From Sphingomonas trueperi (GTDB lineage Bacteria; Pseudomonadota; Alphaproteobacteria; Sphingomonadales; Sphingomonadaceae): a stretch of DNA of 64,000 nucleotides. Within the stretch, counting starts at the first letter, position 1. The number at the start of each line of letters is the position of its first letter. The notes under the pieces were generated by a model, which worked only from the letters and a program-made list of their open reading frames with translations, searched no databases and was not told where the DNA came from. Shown here in pieces: positions 19,643 to 30,823 of the stretch. The translations under genes were made by a program, and so were the position numbers. The DNA lies in contig NZ_JAATJB010000001.1 in assembly GCF_011927635.1 (NCBI RefSeq), forward strand, positions 620,001-684,000, read 5' to 3'.

Positions 19643-20527
19643 ATGCCGGGCACCATGCAAGACAGGATCGCCCTGATCGGCTTTGGAGAGGCGGGTTCGA
19701 CCTTCGCGCGGGCCGGCGGCTGGGAGGCCGGCGCACGCGTGTTCGATCGCAAGACCGACGGCACCGCGGCCGCCGCGATGCACGCGCGCTATGCCGAGGC
19801 CGGGGTCGAGGGCGCGGCGACGCTGGCCGAAGCACTGGCCTACCGCCCGCTGGTCCTGTCGCTCGTCACCGCCGACCAGGCGCTTGCCGTGGCGCAAGCC
19901 GCCGCGCCGCATCTGGCGCCGGGTGCGCTCTATTGCGACGGCAACAGCGTCGCGCCGCAGACCAAGCAGGCAGCGGCGCGGGCGGTGGAAGCGGCGGGTG
20001 CACACTATGTCGATCTCGCGATCCTTGCCCCGGTCGATCCCGCCCGCCTCGCCGTCCCGGTGCTGCTCAGCGGCGGACAGGCGCAGGCTGCGGCCTCGGT
20101 GCTTGCCGCCCTCGGCTTCCAGAGCATCGACATTGTCGGTGATGCGGTCGGCCGGGCCTCGTCGATCAAGATGATCCGGTCGGTGATGATCAAGGGCATG
20201 GAGGCGCTGACCGCCGAATGCATGCTCGCGGCCGAGGCAGCGGGGGTGCGCGATGCGGTGCTCGCCTCGCTCGACGCCAGCGAGCGCCAGCGTCCCTGGG
20301 AGACGCGTGCCGACTATAATCTCGACCGCATGCTGGTCCACGGGCTGCGCCGCGCCGCCGAGATGGAGGAAGTGGTCAAGACGCTGGAGGCGCTGGGCAC
20401 CGGCGCCGCCATGACCCGCGGCACGGTCGAGCGGCAGCGCGCGATCGGCGCGCTGGGGCTCGGTACCCCGCCCGAGGGGCTGGGGCCCAAGCTCGCCGCG
20501 ATCGAGGAGAGGACGAAATCCGCATGA
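19643..20527 (+). CDS. 6-phosphogluconate dehydrogenase-like protein (DUF1932 type) in the lig cluster
   Basis: The 294-aa product has an N-terminal Rossmann fold (IALIGFGEAGSTFA) and a C-terminal all-helical domain with GRASSIKMIRSVMIKGMEAL, the pattern of NAD(P)-binding proteins with a DUF1932 C-terminus. Such a gene accompanies several sphingomonad lig clusters, but no pathway step requires it, so its reaction is unknown; oxidation or reduction of a pathway intermediate or analogue is a guess. It overlaps ligJ by ATGA. A second in-frame ATG at 19655 could be the true start. Confidence 0.8.
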   Translation: MPGTMQDRIALIGFGEAGSTFARAGGWEAGARVFDRKTDGTAAAAMHARYAEAGVEGAATLAEALAYRPLVLSLVTADQALAVAQAAAPHLAPGALYCDGNSVAPQTKQAAARAVEAAGAHYVDLAILAPVDPARLAVPVLLSGGQAQAAASVLAALGFQSIDIVGDAVGRASSIKMIRSVMIKGMEALTAECMLAAEAAGVRDAVLASLDASERQRPWETRADYNLDRMLVHGLRRAAEMEEVVKTLEALGTGAAMTRGTVERQRAIGALGLGTPPEGLGPKLAAIEERTKSA

Positions 20528-21545
20528 CGATGATCATCGACTGCCACGGCCACTACACCGTGCTGCCCAAGGCGCACGACGCCTGGCGCGAGGCGCAGAA
20601 GGCCGCGTTCAACGCCGGCGAAACGCCGCCGCCCTATCCCGAGATCAGCGACGACGAGATTCGCGCGACGATCGAGGCCAACCAGCTGCGCCTGATCCAG
20701 GAACGCGGCGCCGACCTCACCATCTTCTCGCCGCGCGCCTCGGCGATGGCCCCGCATGTCGGCGACGAGGGCGTGGCGAAGGAATGGGCGCGGCGCTGCA
20801 ACGACCTGATCGCGCGCGTCGTCGCCCTCTACCCCGAGACGTTCGTCGGCGTGTGCATGCTGCCGCAGAGCCCCAAGGCCGATATGCAGGGCTCGATCGA
20901 GGAGCTGGAGCGCTGCGTCACCGAACTCGGCTTCATCGGCTGCAACCTCAATCCCGATCCGGGCGGCGGCCACTTCACCCACCCGCCGCTCACCGACCGC
21001 TACTGGTACCCCTTCTACGAGAAGATGGTCGCGCTGGACGTGCCGGCGATGATCCACGTCTCGGGCAGCTGCAACCCGGCGATGCACGCGACCGGCGGCT
21101 ATTACATCGCGGCGGACACGATCGCCTTCATGCAGCTGCTCGAAGGCGATCTGTTCAAGGATTTCCCGACGCTGCGCTTCATCGTGCCCCATGGCGGCGG
21201 CGCGGTGCCCTATCATTGGGGCCGCTATCGGGGCCTGGCGGACATGCTCAAGAAGCCGTCGCTCGACGAGCATCTCATGCACAACATCTTCTTCGATACC
21301 TGCGTCTATCACCAGCCGGGCATCAATCTGCTGGCCGATGTGATCGACACGAAGAACATCCTGTTCGGCTCCGAGATGGTCGGCGCGGTGCGCGGCATCG
21401 ATCCCACCACCGGGCATTATTTCGACGACACCAAGCGCTATGTCGACGCGCTGAACCTGCCCGAGGCGGAGCGCCACGCGATCTTCGAGGGCAATGCCCG
21501 CCGCGTCTTCCCGCTGCTCGACGCCAAGCTGAAGGCGCGGGGGCT

Positions 21546-21549
<4 letters not shown>
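20524..21549 (+). CDS. ligJ: 4-oxalomesaconate hydratase LigJ
   Basis: LigJ hydrates the oxalomesaconate tautomer to 4-carboxy-4-hydroxy-2-oxoadipate, the LigK substrate. The 341-aa amidohydrolase-fold protein shows metal ligands in IIDCHGHYTVLP (D6, H8, H10), MIHVSGSCNP, VPHGGGAVPYHWGRYRG and a C-terminal LFGSEMVGAVRGIDP. Length equals known LigJ. It overlaps its neighbours on both sides by four bases, so translation of the operon is coupled. Confidence 0.96.
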
Positions 21550-22795
<1,246 letters not shown>

Positions 22796-22818
22796 CCCAC
22801 GACTTACAGGAGACATCC

Positions 22819-23760
22819 ATGCGTATTGCCCTGGCCGGTGCCGGCGCGTTCGGCGAAAAGCATCTCGACGGCCTGCAGAAGATCGACGGGGTGGAGATCA
22901 CCTCGATCATCAGCCGCACCGCCGAGCAGGCCGCCGCCATCGCCGAGAAATATGGCGCCCGGCACCACTCGACCGAGCTGGCCGACGCGCTCGCCCGCGA
23001 CGATGTCGACGCGGTGATCCTCTGCACCCCCACCCAGATGCATGCCGCACAGGCGATCGCCTGCATGGAGGCCGGCAAGCATGTCCAGGTCGAGATCCCG
23101 CTGGCGGACAGCTGGGCGGATTCGCAGGCCGTGCTCGCCAAGCAGCAGGAGACCGGGCTGGTCTGCATGGTCGGCCATACCCGGCGCTTCAATCCGAGCC
23201 ACCAATGGGTCCACCACCGCATCGTGGCGGGCGAACTCGCCGTCCAGCAGATGGACGTGCAGACCTATTTCTTCCGCCGCAAGAACATCAATGCCAAGGG
23301 CCAGCCGCGCAGCTGGACCGACCATCTGCTGTGGCACCATGCCGCGCACACGGTGGACCTGTTCGCCTATCAGGCGGGCCGAATCGTCCAGGCGCATGCG
23401 GTGCAGGGGCCGATCCATCCCGAGCTCGGCATCGCGATGGACATGTCGATCCAGCTCAAGAGCGAAAGCGGGGCGATCTGCACCCTGTCGCTCAGCTTCA
23501 ACAATGACGGGCCGCTGGGTACCTTCTTCCGCTACATCTGCGACAACGGGACCTACATCGCCCGCTACGACGATCTGGTGAACGGCAAGGAAGAGCCGAT
23601 CGACGTGAGCCAGGTGGACGTGTCGATGAACGGCATCGAGCTGCAGGACCGCGAGTTCGTGTCAGCCATCCGCGAGGGGCGCGAGCCGAACAGTTCGGTG
23701 GGCAAAGTGCTCGATTGCTACCGCGTGCTCGGGCAGCTGGAGACCCAGCTGGCGGGCTGA
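22819..23760 (+). CDS. ligC: 4-carboxy-2-hydroxymuconate-6-semialdehyde dehydrogenase LigC
   Basis: LigC oxidises the hemiacetal of the ring-cleavage product to 2-pyrone-4,6-dicarboxylate with NADP. The 313-aa protein is a GFO/IDH/MocA-family Rossmann enzyme: GAGAFGEKHL at residues 7-16, VILCTPTQMH, a GHTRRFNPSHQWVH segment and WHHAAHTVDLFAY with catalytic His residues. A CAGGAG site precedes the ATG. It closes the plus-strand lig operon, four bases from a convergent kinase gene. Confidence 0.95.
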   Translation: MRIALAGAGAFGEKHLDGLQKIDGVEITSIISRTAEQAAAIAEKYGARHHSTELADALARDDVDAVILCTPTQMHAAQAIACMEAGKHVQVEIPLADSWADSQAVLAKQQETGLVCMVGHTRRFNPSHQWVHHRIVAGELAVQQMDVQTYFFRRKNINAKGQPRSWTDHLLWHHAAHTVDLFAYQAGRIVQAHAVQGPIHPELGIAMDMSIQLKSESGAICTLSLSFNNDGPLGTFFRYICDNGTYIARYDDLVNGKEEPIDVSQVDVSMNGIELQDREFVSAIREGREPNSSVGKVLDCYRVLGQLETQLAG

Positions 23761-23764
23761 GAAG

Positions 23765-26359
23765 TCAGCGCACCCCGAGCAGGGTGAGCGCGCGGGCGAG
23801 GTCGGCCTGGCGGAAGGGCTTGGGGAGATGCGCGAAGTCGCGCCCCAGCCCTTCGACACCGGCATAACCCGAGACGATCAGCGTCGGCAGCGCGCCGAGC
23901 CGCGCCTGCACCGCGCGTGCGAGGTCGGTGCCGGTCATCCCCGGCATCAGGTGATCGGTGACGAGCAGGTCGGGCACCAGGCCCCTGTCGAGCATCGCCA
24001 GCGCTGCTTCGGCGGAGTCGGCCAGCTGCACCTGATAGCCGAGCGCCTGCAGCATTTCGGCGGCCGTGCCGCGCACGATATCCTCGTCGTCGACCAGCAG
24101 CACCGTGCCGGCGCCGTCATGCGGCTCGTGGCGCTGCGGCGCTTCGTGGGCGGCGAGCGCCTCGGCGCTGACCGGCAGCCACAGCTCGACTTCGGTGCCT
24201 TCGCCCAGCCGGCTCGACAGCCCCAGCGTGCCGCCCAGCTGGCTCGCCAAGCCATGGACCATCGACAGGCCGAGCCCGGTGCCGCGGCCGACGCCCTTGG
24301 TGGAGAAGAAGGGCTCGATCGCGCGGGCGAGGGTGCCTGCGTCCATCCCCGATCCGGTGTCGCGCACCGCCAGCCGCACATAGCGCCCTGCGGGTAGCGG
24401 CGTCGGCGCATCGCCCGCGTTGCCCAACCCCAGCCGCACTTCGAGCGCACCGCCCTCGGGCATCGCGTCGCGCGCGTTCACCGCCAGGTTGAGCAGTGCC
24501 ATCTCCAGCTGGTTGGCATCGGCGCGGGCGGGCGGCAGCGCCTCGGGCTTGGTCACCGACAGCGCGATCTTGGGGCCGAGCGTGCTGGCGAGCAGCGGCA
24601 CCATGCCGTCGACCAGCACCGCCATGTCGACCGGCGCGGGCTGGAGCGGCTGGCGTCGGGCGAAGGCAAGCAGCCGCTGGACGAGCGTGCTCGCCCGCTC
24701 CGCCGAGCGCATCGCGCCGTCGAGCAGCCGGTGCAGCACCGGATCGTCGCCGCGCTTGCGCAGGATCAGGTCGAGGCTGCCGATGATCGGGGTCAGCAGA
24801 TTGTTGAAATCGTGCGCAACGCCGCCGGTCAGCTGGCCCATCGCCTCCATCTTCTGGCTCTGGCGCAGCGCCGCCTCGGTCTCGCGCAGCGCGGCGGTGC
24901 GTTCCTCGACGCGGCGTTCGAGCGTCTCGTTGGCGGCTCGGACATCGGCGATCAGCCCGGCATTGTCGATCGCGACCGCGGCTTGTGCGGCGAGGGTGCG
25001 CGCCAGTTCCTCGTGCCGGGCGGTGAAGCGGCCGGGCAGCGAATGGCCGAACAGCAGCCCGCCCAGGACCGAGCGATCGCGCGACACGACGGGCACGGCG
25101 AGATAGCTGGTGACGACGGGGTGGCCCGCCGGCATGCCGTGATGCGGCGTGTTCTGGCCATAGTCCGGCTCGCGGGTCACGTCGTCGGAGCGCATCACCA
25201 CATTGCGGAAGATCGGCGCGAACACCGCGGTGGCACGCGGCCGCCCGAGCGATTCAAAGCGGTCGCGATCCTCGCCGGAGAGCGTGAACAGGTGCAACCG
25301 CTCGCCGCTTTCGTCCATCACATTGTGGAAGAAGGCACCGACGCTGGCGCCGGTCAGCGCCACCCCCGCATCGGTGAGCATCTGCACCAGCCGTTCGAGG
25401 TCATGCTCGGCCGAGAGCGCCGCGCCGACGCGATTGAGCGTCTCCAGTGCGGCCTGGGCGTTGCGTTCCTCGCTCACGTCCTCGCACGAAATGGCGATCT
25501 GGTGGATCTCGCCGTTCCAATTATAGATCGGCACCCAGTTCTGGCGCCAGGTGGAGGTCCCGTCGGGCCGCGCGCGCGTGGGTCCGGTGATCTCGATGCC
25601 GAGCAGCGGCTCGCCGGCGAGCACCCGGAGCAGCGCGGCCGCCACCTGGTCGGTGAGCTCGGGCACGATCTCGCTGACGTGGCGACCGATATGGTCGGCC
25701 ACCGGGATTCCGTTCCACTCGGCAAGCTGGCGGTTGATCCGGATGTAGCGCAGATCGGTATCGAGCACCGCCAGCCCTACCGGCGAGTTGTCGTACATCA
25801 CCGCAAGCTCGTCGGCCTGCTCGCGGGCGAGCCCTTCACTGGCCCGCAGCGCCGCCTCGCTCTCGCGCAGCCGGCGATCGGCCTTCACCCGCTCGGTCGT
25901 CTCGGAGACGACCGACATCACCCCGCCGACCGCGCCGTCTTCATCGCGCACCGGCGACATCGAAATGTCGAAATAGACGATTTCGCCGAAGCCATGGCGT
26001 TCGGTGTAGAAGCGCCGGTCGCGCGCGGAGAGCGTCTTGCCGGTGGTTCGCACATGGGCGAGCATCGGCCCCAGCTCGTCCCAGCTCTCCGCCCAATAGG
26101 GCTGGGCGGGGTTGCCGAGCGCATCCGGATGCTTGTTGCCGATCGTCTGGGCGTAGGCGGCATTGTACAGCGCGACATCGTCCGGCCCCCAGAAGATCGC
26201 GACCTGGGCGTGCGATGGCAGCATCAGCGTCAGCGCGTCGCGCAGGCAGCGCGGCCAGGTCTCGGGCAGGCCGAGCGGCGAGTCCGACCAGTCCCGCGCC
26301 GCGATCAGCCGATCGAGCGGTGTCGCGCTGGCGGCGTCGAGGCCCGCCGGTGGGGTCAT
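23765..26359 (-). CDS. Hybrid sensor histidine kinase (PAS-PAS-GAF-HisKA-HATPase-receiver)
   Basis: The 864-aa cytoplasmic kinase has no transmembrane segment. Domains in order: a PAS-like domain (about 20-150), a second PAS (about 180-300), a GAF (about 315-475), HisKA with the phosphorylatable His in [12 protein letters not shown], HATPase with [14 protein letters not shown] N box ([13 protein letters not shown]), RDTGSGMD and [14 protein letters not shown], then a receiver with [10 protein letters not shown]. Its ATG overlaps the stop of the upstream LOV kinase, so the two kinases are co-translated. No response regulator with an output domain is adjacent. Confidence 0.93.
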   Translation of the reverse strand: MTPPAGLDAASATPLDRLIAARDWSDSPLGLPETWPRCLRDALTLMLPSHAQVAIFWGPDDVALYNAAYAQTIGNKHPDALGNPAQPYWAESWDELGPMLAHVRTTGKTLSARDRRFYTERHGFGEIVYFDISMSPVRDEDGAVGGVMSVVSETTERVKADRRLRESEAALRASEGLAREQADELAVMYDNSPVGLAVLDTDLRYIRINRQLAEWNGIPVADHIGRHVSEIVPELTDQVAAALLRVLAGEPLLGIEITGPTRARPDGTSTWRQNWVPIYNWNGEIHQIAISCEDVSEERNAQAALETLNRVGAALSAEHDLERLVQMLTDAGVALTGASVGAFFHNVMDESGERLHLFTLSGEDRDRFESLGRPRATAVFAPIFRNVVMRSDDVTREPDYGQNTPHHGMPAGHPVVTSYLAVPVVSRDRSVLGGLLFGHSLPGRFTARHEELARTLAAQAAVAIDNAGLIADVRAANETLERRVEERTAALRETEAALRQSQKMEAMGQLTGGVAHDFNNLLTPIIGSLDLILRKRGDDPVLHRLLDGAMRSAERASTLVQRLLAFARRQPLQPAPVDMAVLVDGMVPLLASTLGPKIALSVTKPEALPPARADANQLEMALLNLAVNARDAMPEGGALEVRLGLGNAGDAPTPLPAGRYVRLAVRDTGSGMDAGTLARAIEPFFSTKGVGRGTGLGLSMVHGLASQLGGTLGLSSRLGEGTEVELWLPVSAEALAAHEAPQRHEPHDGAGTVLLVDDEDIVRGTAAEMLQALGYQVQLADSAEAALAMLDRGLVPDLLVTDHLMPGMTGTDLARAVQARLGALPTLIVSGYAGVEGLGRDFAHLPKPFRQADLARALTLLGVR

Positions 26360-28065
26360 CCCTCGGCAGGCACGATCGGATTGACGGCGCGGCGGGCCCC
26401 GGACGTGCGCCGGTCGAGCGCCGCACGAATGCGGTCGGCCAGCTGCTCGCGGCGATAGGGCTTGCCGATCACGTCGAGGTTCGAGCCGCGCGGAATGTCG
26501 GCGACGAGGTCCTCGTTGTAGCCGGTGGTCATCAGCACCGGCGTCTCCGGATGGGCCTCGCGGAACTGCTCGACCAGCTCGAGCCCGCTCATGCCGCCGG
26601 GCATGACGATGTCGGTGAACAGCAGGTCGATCGTCTCTGTCCTGAGCCGCTCCAGCGCCTCTTCGCCGCTCGACGCGAGCACGACGCGGTAGCCGAGCGC
26701 GGCGATCTGCTCCTGCGCCAGCGCGCGCACGTCGTCGCTGTCCTCGACCAGCAGGATGGTTTCGCTGCCGCCGGTCGCGCCCTGGCCGGTCGCCTGTTTC
26801 GGCGCGGGGGCGGCGGGTGCGGTCCCGGTCGTGGCATTGGCAACAGGGAACAGCATGCGGATCTCGGTCCCCTCGCCGGGCGCGCTGTCGATTTCCAGCC
26901 GCCCCAGCGATTGCTGGACGAAACCATGCACCATCGCAAGCCCCAGCCCGGTGCCGCGCTCGGCACCTTTGGTGGTGAAGAAGGGCTCGGTCGCGCGGCG
27001 GCGGACATGGTCGGGCATGCCGGTGCCCTCGTCGCGAATCGTCAGGACGACATACTCGCCCTCGGGCAGCTGGTGCATCGGCGCATCGCCGTTGAGCTTC
27101 CACAACCGCGTCCCGATCGTGACGGTGCCGCCCTTGGGCATGGCGTCGCGCGCGTTGAGCAGCACATTGAGGATCGCCATTTCGAGATGGGTGGGATCGA
27201 CCTGCACCGCCGGCAGCCGACGCTCGAGCGCGGTGACCAGCCGGATCTGCGCGCCGACGGTGTTGTCGAGCAGGTCGCCGAACTCGTGGATCAGCTGGTT
27301 CATGTCGACGGTCTTGGGCTCCAGCCGGGTCTTGCGCGCAAAGGCGAGCAGCTGGCGGGTGAGCTTCGATCCGCGATCGGCGGCGCGCGCGGCGTTGGTC
27401 AGCAGCCGGCGGTGGCGCTCGTCCTCCACCTGGCTTGCGACGATGTCGATATTGCCCGAGACGACCTGGAGCAGATTGTTGAAATCGTGCGCCAGGCCGG
27501 CGGTGAGCTGGCCGATCGCCTCCATCTTCTGCGCCTGGCGGAAGGATTGTTCGGATTCGCGCCGCCGCGTCACGTCGAGCTGGCTGGCGAAGAAGTAGAG
27601 CAGCTCGCCATCGGGCCCGAGCACCGGCGCGATGAACACCGCGTTCCAGAACGAGCTGCCGTCGCGGCGATAGTTGATCAGCTCCAGCGCGATCGCTTCC
27701 TTGGCGTCGATCGCGGCGCGCAGCTCGGCCACGGCATCGCGATCGGTCTCGGCGCCCTGGAGGAAGCGGCAGTTGCGGCCGAGGATCTCGTGCTCCTCAT
27801 AGCCGGTAAGGTCGAGGAACGCCTTGTTGGCGAAGACGATCGGATTGTCGTCCTGCCGCGGGTCGGTGAGGATCATCGGCATGCGCGTCATCTGCAGCGC
27901 GGCGAAGAACACCGTGCTGCGATCGCCGAGGCCGGGCGTGTCGATGACCGCGCGCTTCCAATGGTGCGTCGGGTGATTGCCCGTCGGGCTGTAGGAGGTC
28001 GAATCCTTCAGGTCGCCGGCCGCTTCTCCGGTCGCGGCGGGCTTGTGCTCGTCGTCAGTCTGCAC
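26356..28065 (-). CDS. LOV-domain blue-light hybrid histidine kinase
   Basis: The 569-aa protein begins with a LOV photosensor (about residues 45-170). GRNCRFLQG holds Cys99, which forms the flavin-cysteinyl adduct in blue light, and NYRRDGSSFWN is the FMN-binding strand. HisKA follows with His193 in [13 protein letters not shown], then HATPase (LLNARDAMPKGG, RDEGTGMP, GTGLGLAMVHG) and a C-terminal receiver (LLFTDIVMPGG). The GTG start has GAGGAAG at good spacing. LOV kinases of this type feed the general stress response or attachment in other alphaproteobacteria; the output here is unknown. Confidence 0.93.
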   Translation of the reverse strand: MQTDDEHKPAATGEAAGDLKDSTSYSPTGNHPTHHWKRAVIDTPGLGDRSTVFFAALQMTRMPMILTDPRQDDNPIVFANKAFLDLTGYEEHEILGRNCRFLQGAETDRDAVAELRAAIDAKEAIALELINYRRDGSSFWNAVFIAPVLGPDGELLYFFASQLDVTRRRESEQSFRQAQKMEAIGQLTAGLAHDFNNLLQVVSGNIDIVASQVEDERHRRLLTNAARAADRGSKLTRQLLAFARKTRLEPKTVDMNQLIHEFGDLLDNTVGAQIRLVTALERRLPAVQVDPTHLEMAILNVLLNARDAMPKGGTVTIGTRLWKLNGDAPMHQLPEGEYVVLTIRDEGTGMPDHVRRRATEPFFTTKGAERGTGLGLAMVHGFVQQSLGRLEIDSAPGEGTEIRMLFPVANATTGTAPAAPAPKQATGQGATGGSETILLVEDSDDVRALAQEQIAALGYRVVLASSGEEALERLRTETIDLLFTDIVMPGGMSGLELVEQFREAHPETPVLMTTGYNEDLVADIPRGSNLDVIGKPYRREQLADRIRAALDRRTSGARRAVNPIVPAEG

Positions 28066-28156
28066 GCGTCTGGCTTCCTCGTGATCACAGCAACCCGCCA
28101 GACAAATGCGCGAAACGCCGTTTCGGTTGCGAACCTTTTGGAAGCATAGGAAAATT

Positions 28157-28834
28157 TCAGGGTTGCCGCCAGTCCAGTTGTGACCAGCCGCGCGCCGCGG
28201 CCAGCTTCGCCAGCGGGCCATGCGCGTTGACCGCGAACGCCTCGTCCGCCCAGCCGAGCAGCGGCGCGTCCGAAACATGGTCCGAATAGGCGCGGACGTA
28301 ACAGTTAGCGCGCAGCAGACCCTCTGCCGCCAGCCAATTTTCGATCATGTGGAGCTTTACGGGCCCGTAACAGTTCTCGCCCTCGAGTTCGGAGAGAATA
28401 TGCCCTTGCCCGTCCCGCTTCGCATTGGTCGCGATCACGTCGTCGAAGCCCAGCCGTTTGCCGATCGCCTCGGCATAATAGCGGTGAGAGGCGGTCGCCA
28501 TCACCAGCCGGTAGCCGGCGGCGCGATCGGCCGCGATCTGCGCGCGCGCGCCCTGCAGCACGCCCTTCTGCAGCTCCAGATCGGCAAAGGCCTCGGCCAC
28601 CACGGTCATTTCGGCGGGCGGCAGCGCGCGGCCGAGCAGCAGCCGGTGCGACAGCCGCTTGAGCCCCGCGCGATCGACGCGGCGCGCCAGATAGGCGAGG
28701 CCGCCCAGCCCCACCACCGGGAACAGCCCCAGCCGCCACGGCGCGCGGGTGCGCGCGACGTGCAACAGGAACCGCGTCCAGGTCGGTTTCGCGGTGATGG
28801 TCTTGTCCATGTCGTAGATGGCGAGGCGTTGCAT
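28157..28834 (-). CDS. HAD-IB family phosphatase (SerB-like)
   Basis: The 225-aa cytoplasmic product opens with the HAD nucleophile motif YDMDKTIT (Asp8, Asp10), has MATASHRYYAE as motif II and YVRAYSDHVSDAPLL as motif IV, with a helical cap between. This is the HAD-IB subfamily that includes phosphoserine phosphatase and 1-acylglycerol-phosphate-associated hydrolases. It is divergent from mlaE with about 60 bp between starts, so a phospholipid-related role is possible, but the substrate cannot be read from the sequence. Confidence 0.85.
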   Translation of the reverse strand: MQRLAIYDMDKTITAKPTWTRFLLHVARTRAPWRLGLFPVVGLGGLAYLARRVDRAGLKRLSHRLLLGRALPPAEMTVVAEAFADLELQKGVLQGARAQIAADRAAGYRLVMATASHRYYAEAIGKRLGFDDVIATNAKRDGQGHILSELEGENCYGPVKLHMIENWLAAEGLLRANCYVRAYSDHVSDAPLLGWADEAFAVNAHGPLAKLAAARGWSQLDWRQP

Positions 28835-28895
28835 TGCGCTCTCTAGCCACGGAGGAACTTGCCGTTCCAGCCAGAATCGCGGAAAGGGGGTTTCG

Positions 28896-30005
28896 ATGAG
28901 GGCACCCGCCGACTTTGAACGGTCCGACGACAACGGCGAGGCGGTGCTCCGCTTCTCCGGCAATCTTTCGCTTGCCTGCCTGGGCGATCTGCCCGCGCGG
29001 CTGGAAACCGTGGAGGGCGACGTCGCCCGGCTCGACCTTAGCGACATCGGCCGGATGGACACGGTCGGCGCCTGGGTGGTCCACCGCTTCGCGCGCGATC
29101 GCGGTGCCAGGATCGAGGGGCTGGGCGCGGACGAGCAGCATCTGCTGGAGCAGGTGATCGCCGCCGAACACCCGATCCAGCTGCCGCCGCCGCCGCCGGG
29201 ATCGCTCACCCGCGCGCTGAGCGAGATCGGCGGCGCGGTGATCAATTCGGGCAAGACGCTCTACGGCCTGCTCGGCTTCATGGGCGCGACCGTGCTCGCG
29301 CTGTGGCACGTCATCACCCATCCGCGCCGCTTCCGCTTCAACGCGACGGTGCAGCGCTTCGAGGTGGTCGGCGTCGGCGCGCTCGGCATCATCGGGCTGA
29401 TGAGCTTCCTGATCGGCATCGTCATCGCCCAGCAGGGATCGGTGCAGCTGCGCCAGTTCGGCGCGGAGATCTACACGATCAACCTGCTCGGGCGGCTGAC
29501 GTTGCGCGAGCTCGGCATCCTGATGACCGCGATCATGATCGCCGGTCGTTCGGGATCGGCCTTTGCCGCGCAGCTCGGCACGATGAAGCTCACCGAAGAG
29601 ATCGACGCGATGCGGACGATCGGCGTCTCGCCGATGGAGGCGCTGGTCCTGCCGCGGGTCTTCGCGGTGGTGTTCATGCTGCCGCTGCTCGGCTTCTATT
29701 CCTCGATCATCTCGATCCTCGGCGGCGGGCTGCTCTGCTGGGTGGATCTCGGCATCACGCCGGTCACCTTCATCCAGCGCATCCGCGAAGTGGTGCCGCT
29801 CACCGATCTGTGGGTCGGGCTGGTCAAGGCGCCGGTGTTCGGCGCGATCATCGCGATGGCCGGCTGCTTCCACGGCATGCAGGTGGAAGGCGATGCCGAG
29901 CAGGTCGGCCAGCGCACGACCACCGCGGTGGTGCAGGCGATCTTCCTGGTGATCGTGCTCGACGCCTTCTTCGCGGTGTTCTTCACCAATGTGGGCTGGA
30001 CATGA
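28896..30005 (+). CDS. mlaE: Lipid-asymmetry ABC transporter permease MlaE, with N-terminal STAS domain
   Basis: The 369-aa inner-membrane protein has a STAS-like domain at about residues 10-95 (VLRFSGNLSLACLGDLP, LDLSDIGRMDTVGAWVV) followed by the MlaE permease with five to six membrane helices (LMSFLIGIVIAQQGSVQLRQFG, IMIAGRSGSAFAAQLGTMK, the EEIDAMRTIGVSPMEALVLPR coupling segment). GGAAAGGGGG lies five bases before the ATG. The fused STAS domain takes the place of separate MlaB. It moves phospholipid between membranes with MlaF and MlaD. Confidence 0.94.
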   Translation: MRAPADFERSDDNGEAVLRFSGNLSLACLGDLPARLETVEGDVARLDLSDIGRMDTVGAWVVHRFARDRGARIEGLGADEQHLLEQVIAAEHPIQLPPPPPGSLTRALSEIGGAVINSGKTLYGLLGFMGATVLALWHVITHPRRFRFNATVQRFEVVGVGALGIIGLMSFLIGIVIAQQGSVQLRQFGAEIYTINLLGRLTLRELGILMTAIMIAGRSGSAFAAQLGTMKLTEEIDAMRTIGVSPMEALVLPRVFAVVFMLPLLGFYSSIISILGGGLLCWVDLGITPVTFIQRIREVVPLTDLWVGLVKAPVFGAIIAMAGCFHGMQVEGDAEQVGQRTTTAVVQAIFLVIVLDAFFAVFFTNVGWT

Positions 30006-30823
30006 CCGACGCTGCACGCGGCGACGACCGCGAAATCCTCATCCGCGTTCGCGGCCTGCGCAACGGCTTCGGCGAGCAGATCGTTCATGACGATCTCGAT
30101 CTCGACGTGCGCCGCGGCGAGATTCTCGGCGTGGTCGGCGGGTCGGGCACCGGCAAGTCGGTGCTGATGCGCTCGATCATCGGGCTGCAGACCCCGCTGG
30201 ACGGATCGGTGGAGGTGTTCGGCGAGAACACGATCGGCCGCGAGGAGACCGAGGCCGTCGACATCCGCAAGCGCTGGGGGATCCTGTTCCAGGGCGGCGC
30301 GCTGTTCTCGACGCTCACCGTCTCCGAAAACGTCCAGGTGCCGCTCAAGGAATTTTACCCGGGGGTCGACCAGGCGCTGCTCGAGGAAATCGCCGCCTAC
30401 AAGGTGGTGATGACCGGCCTGCCGCCCGAGGCGGGGCCCAAATATCCGGCCGAGCTGTCCGGCGGCATGAAGAAGCGCGCCGGCCTGGCGCGCGCGCTGG
30501 CGCTCGACCCGGAACTGCTCTTCCTCGACGAACCGACCGCCGGGCTCGATCCGATCGGCGCGGCGGCGTTCGACGAGCTGACCGCATCGCTGCAGAAGAC
30601 GCTGGGCCTCACCGTGTTCCTGATCACCCATGATCTGGATACGCTGTATGCGATTTGCGACCGCGTCGCGGTGCTCGCCGACAAGCGGGTGATCGCGGTG
30701 GGGACCATCCCCGAGCTGCTGGCGTTGGACCATCCGTGGATCCAGGAATATTTCAACGGACCGCGCGGGCGCGCCGCGGTCGCGGGCCCGAACCGGCCGG
30801 TGCATGAGGATAAGAGGGGCTGA
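30002..30823 (+). CDS. mlaF: Lipid-asymmetry ABC transporter ATPase MlaF
   Basis: The 273-aa ATPase shows Walker A GGSGTGKS at residues 46-53, signature ELSGGMKKRAGLARALAL, Walker B LLFLDEPTAGLDP and H-loop LITHDLDT. The MKKR after LSGG is the hallmark of Mla/Ttg2-type ATPases. It overlaps mlaE as ATGA and mlaD as TGATG, so the operon is tightly coupled. Confidence 0.95.
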   Translation: MTDAARGDDREILIRVRGLRNGFGEQIVHDDLDLDVRRGEILGVVGGSGTGKSVLMRSIIGLQTPLDGSVEVFGENTIGREETEAVDIRKRWGILFQGGALFSTLTVSENVQVPLKEFYPGVDQALLEEIAAYKVVMTGLPPEAGPKYPAELSGGMKKRAGLARALALDPELLFLDEPTAGLDPIGAAAFDELTASLQKTLGLTVFLITHDLDTLYAICDRVAVLADKRVIAVGTIPELLALDHPWIQEYFNGPRGRAAVAGPNRPVHEDKRG

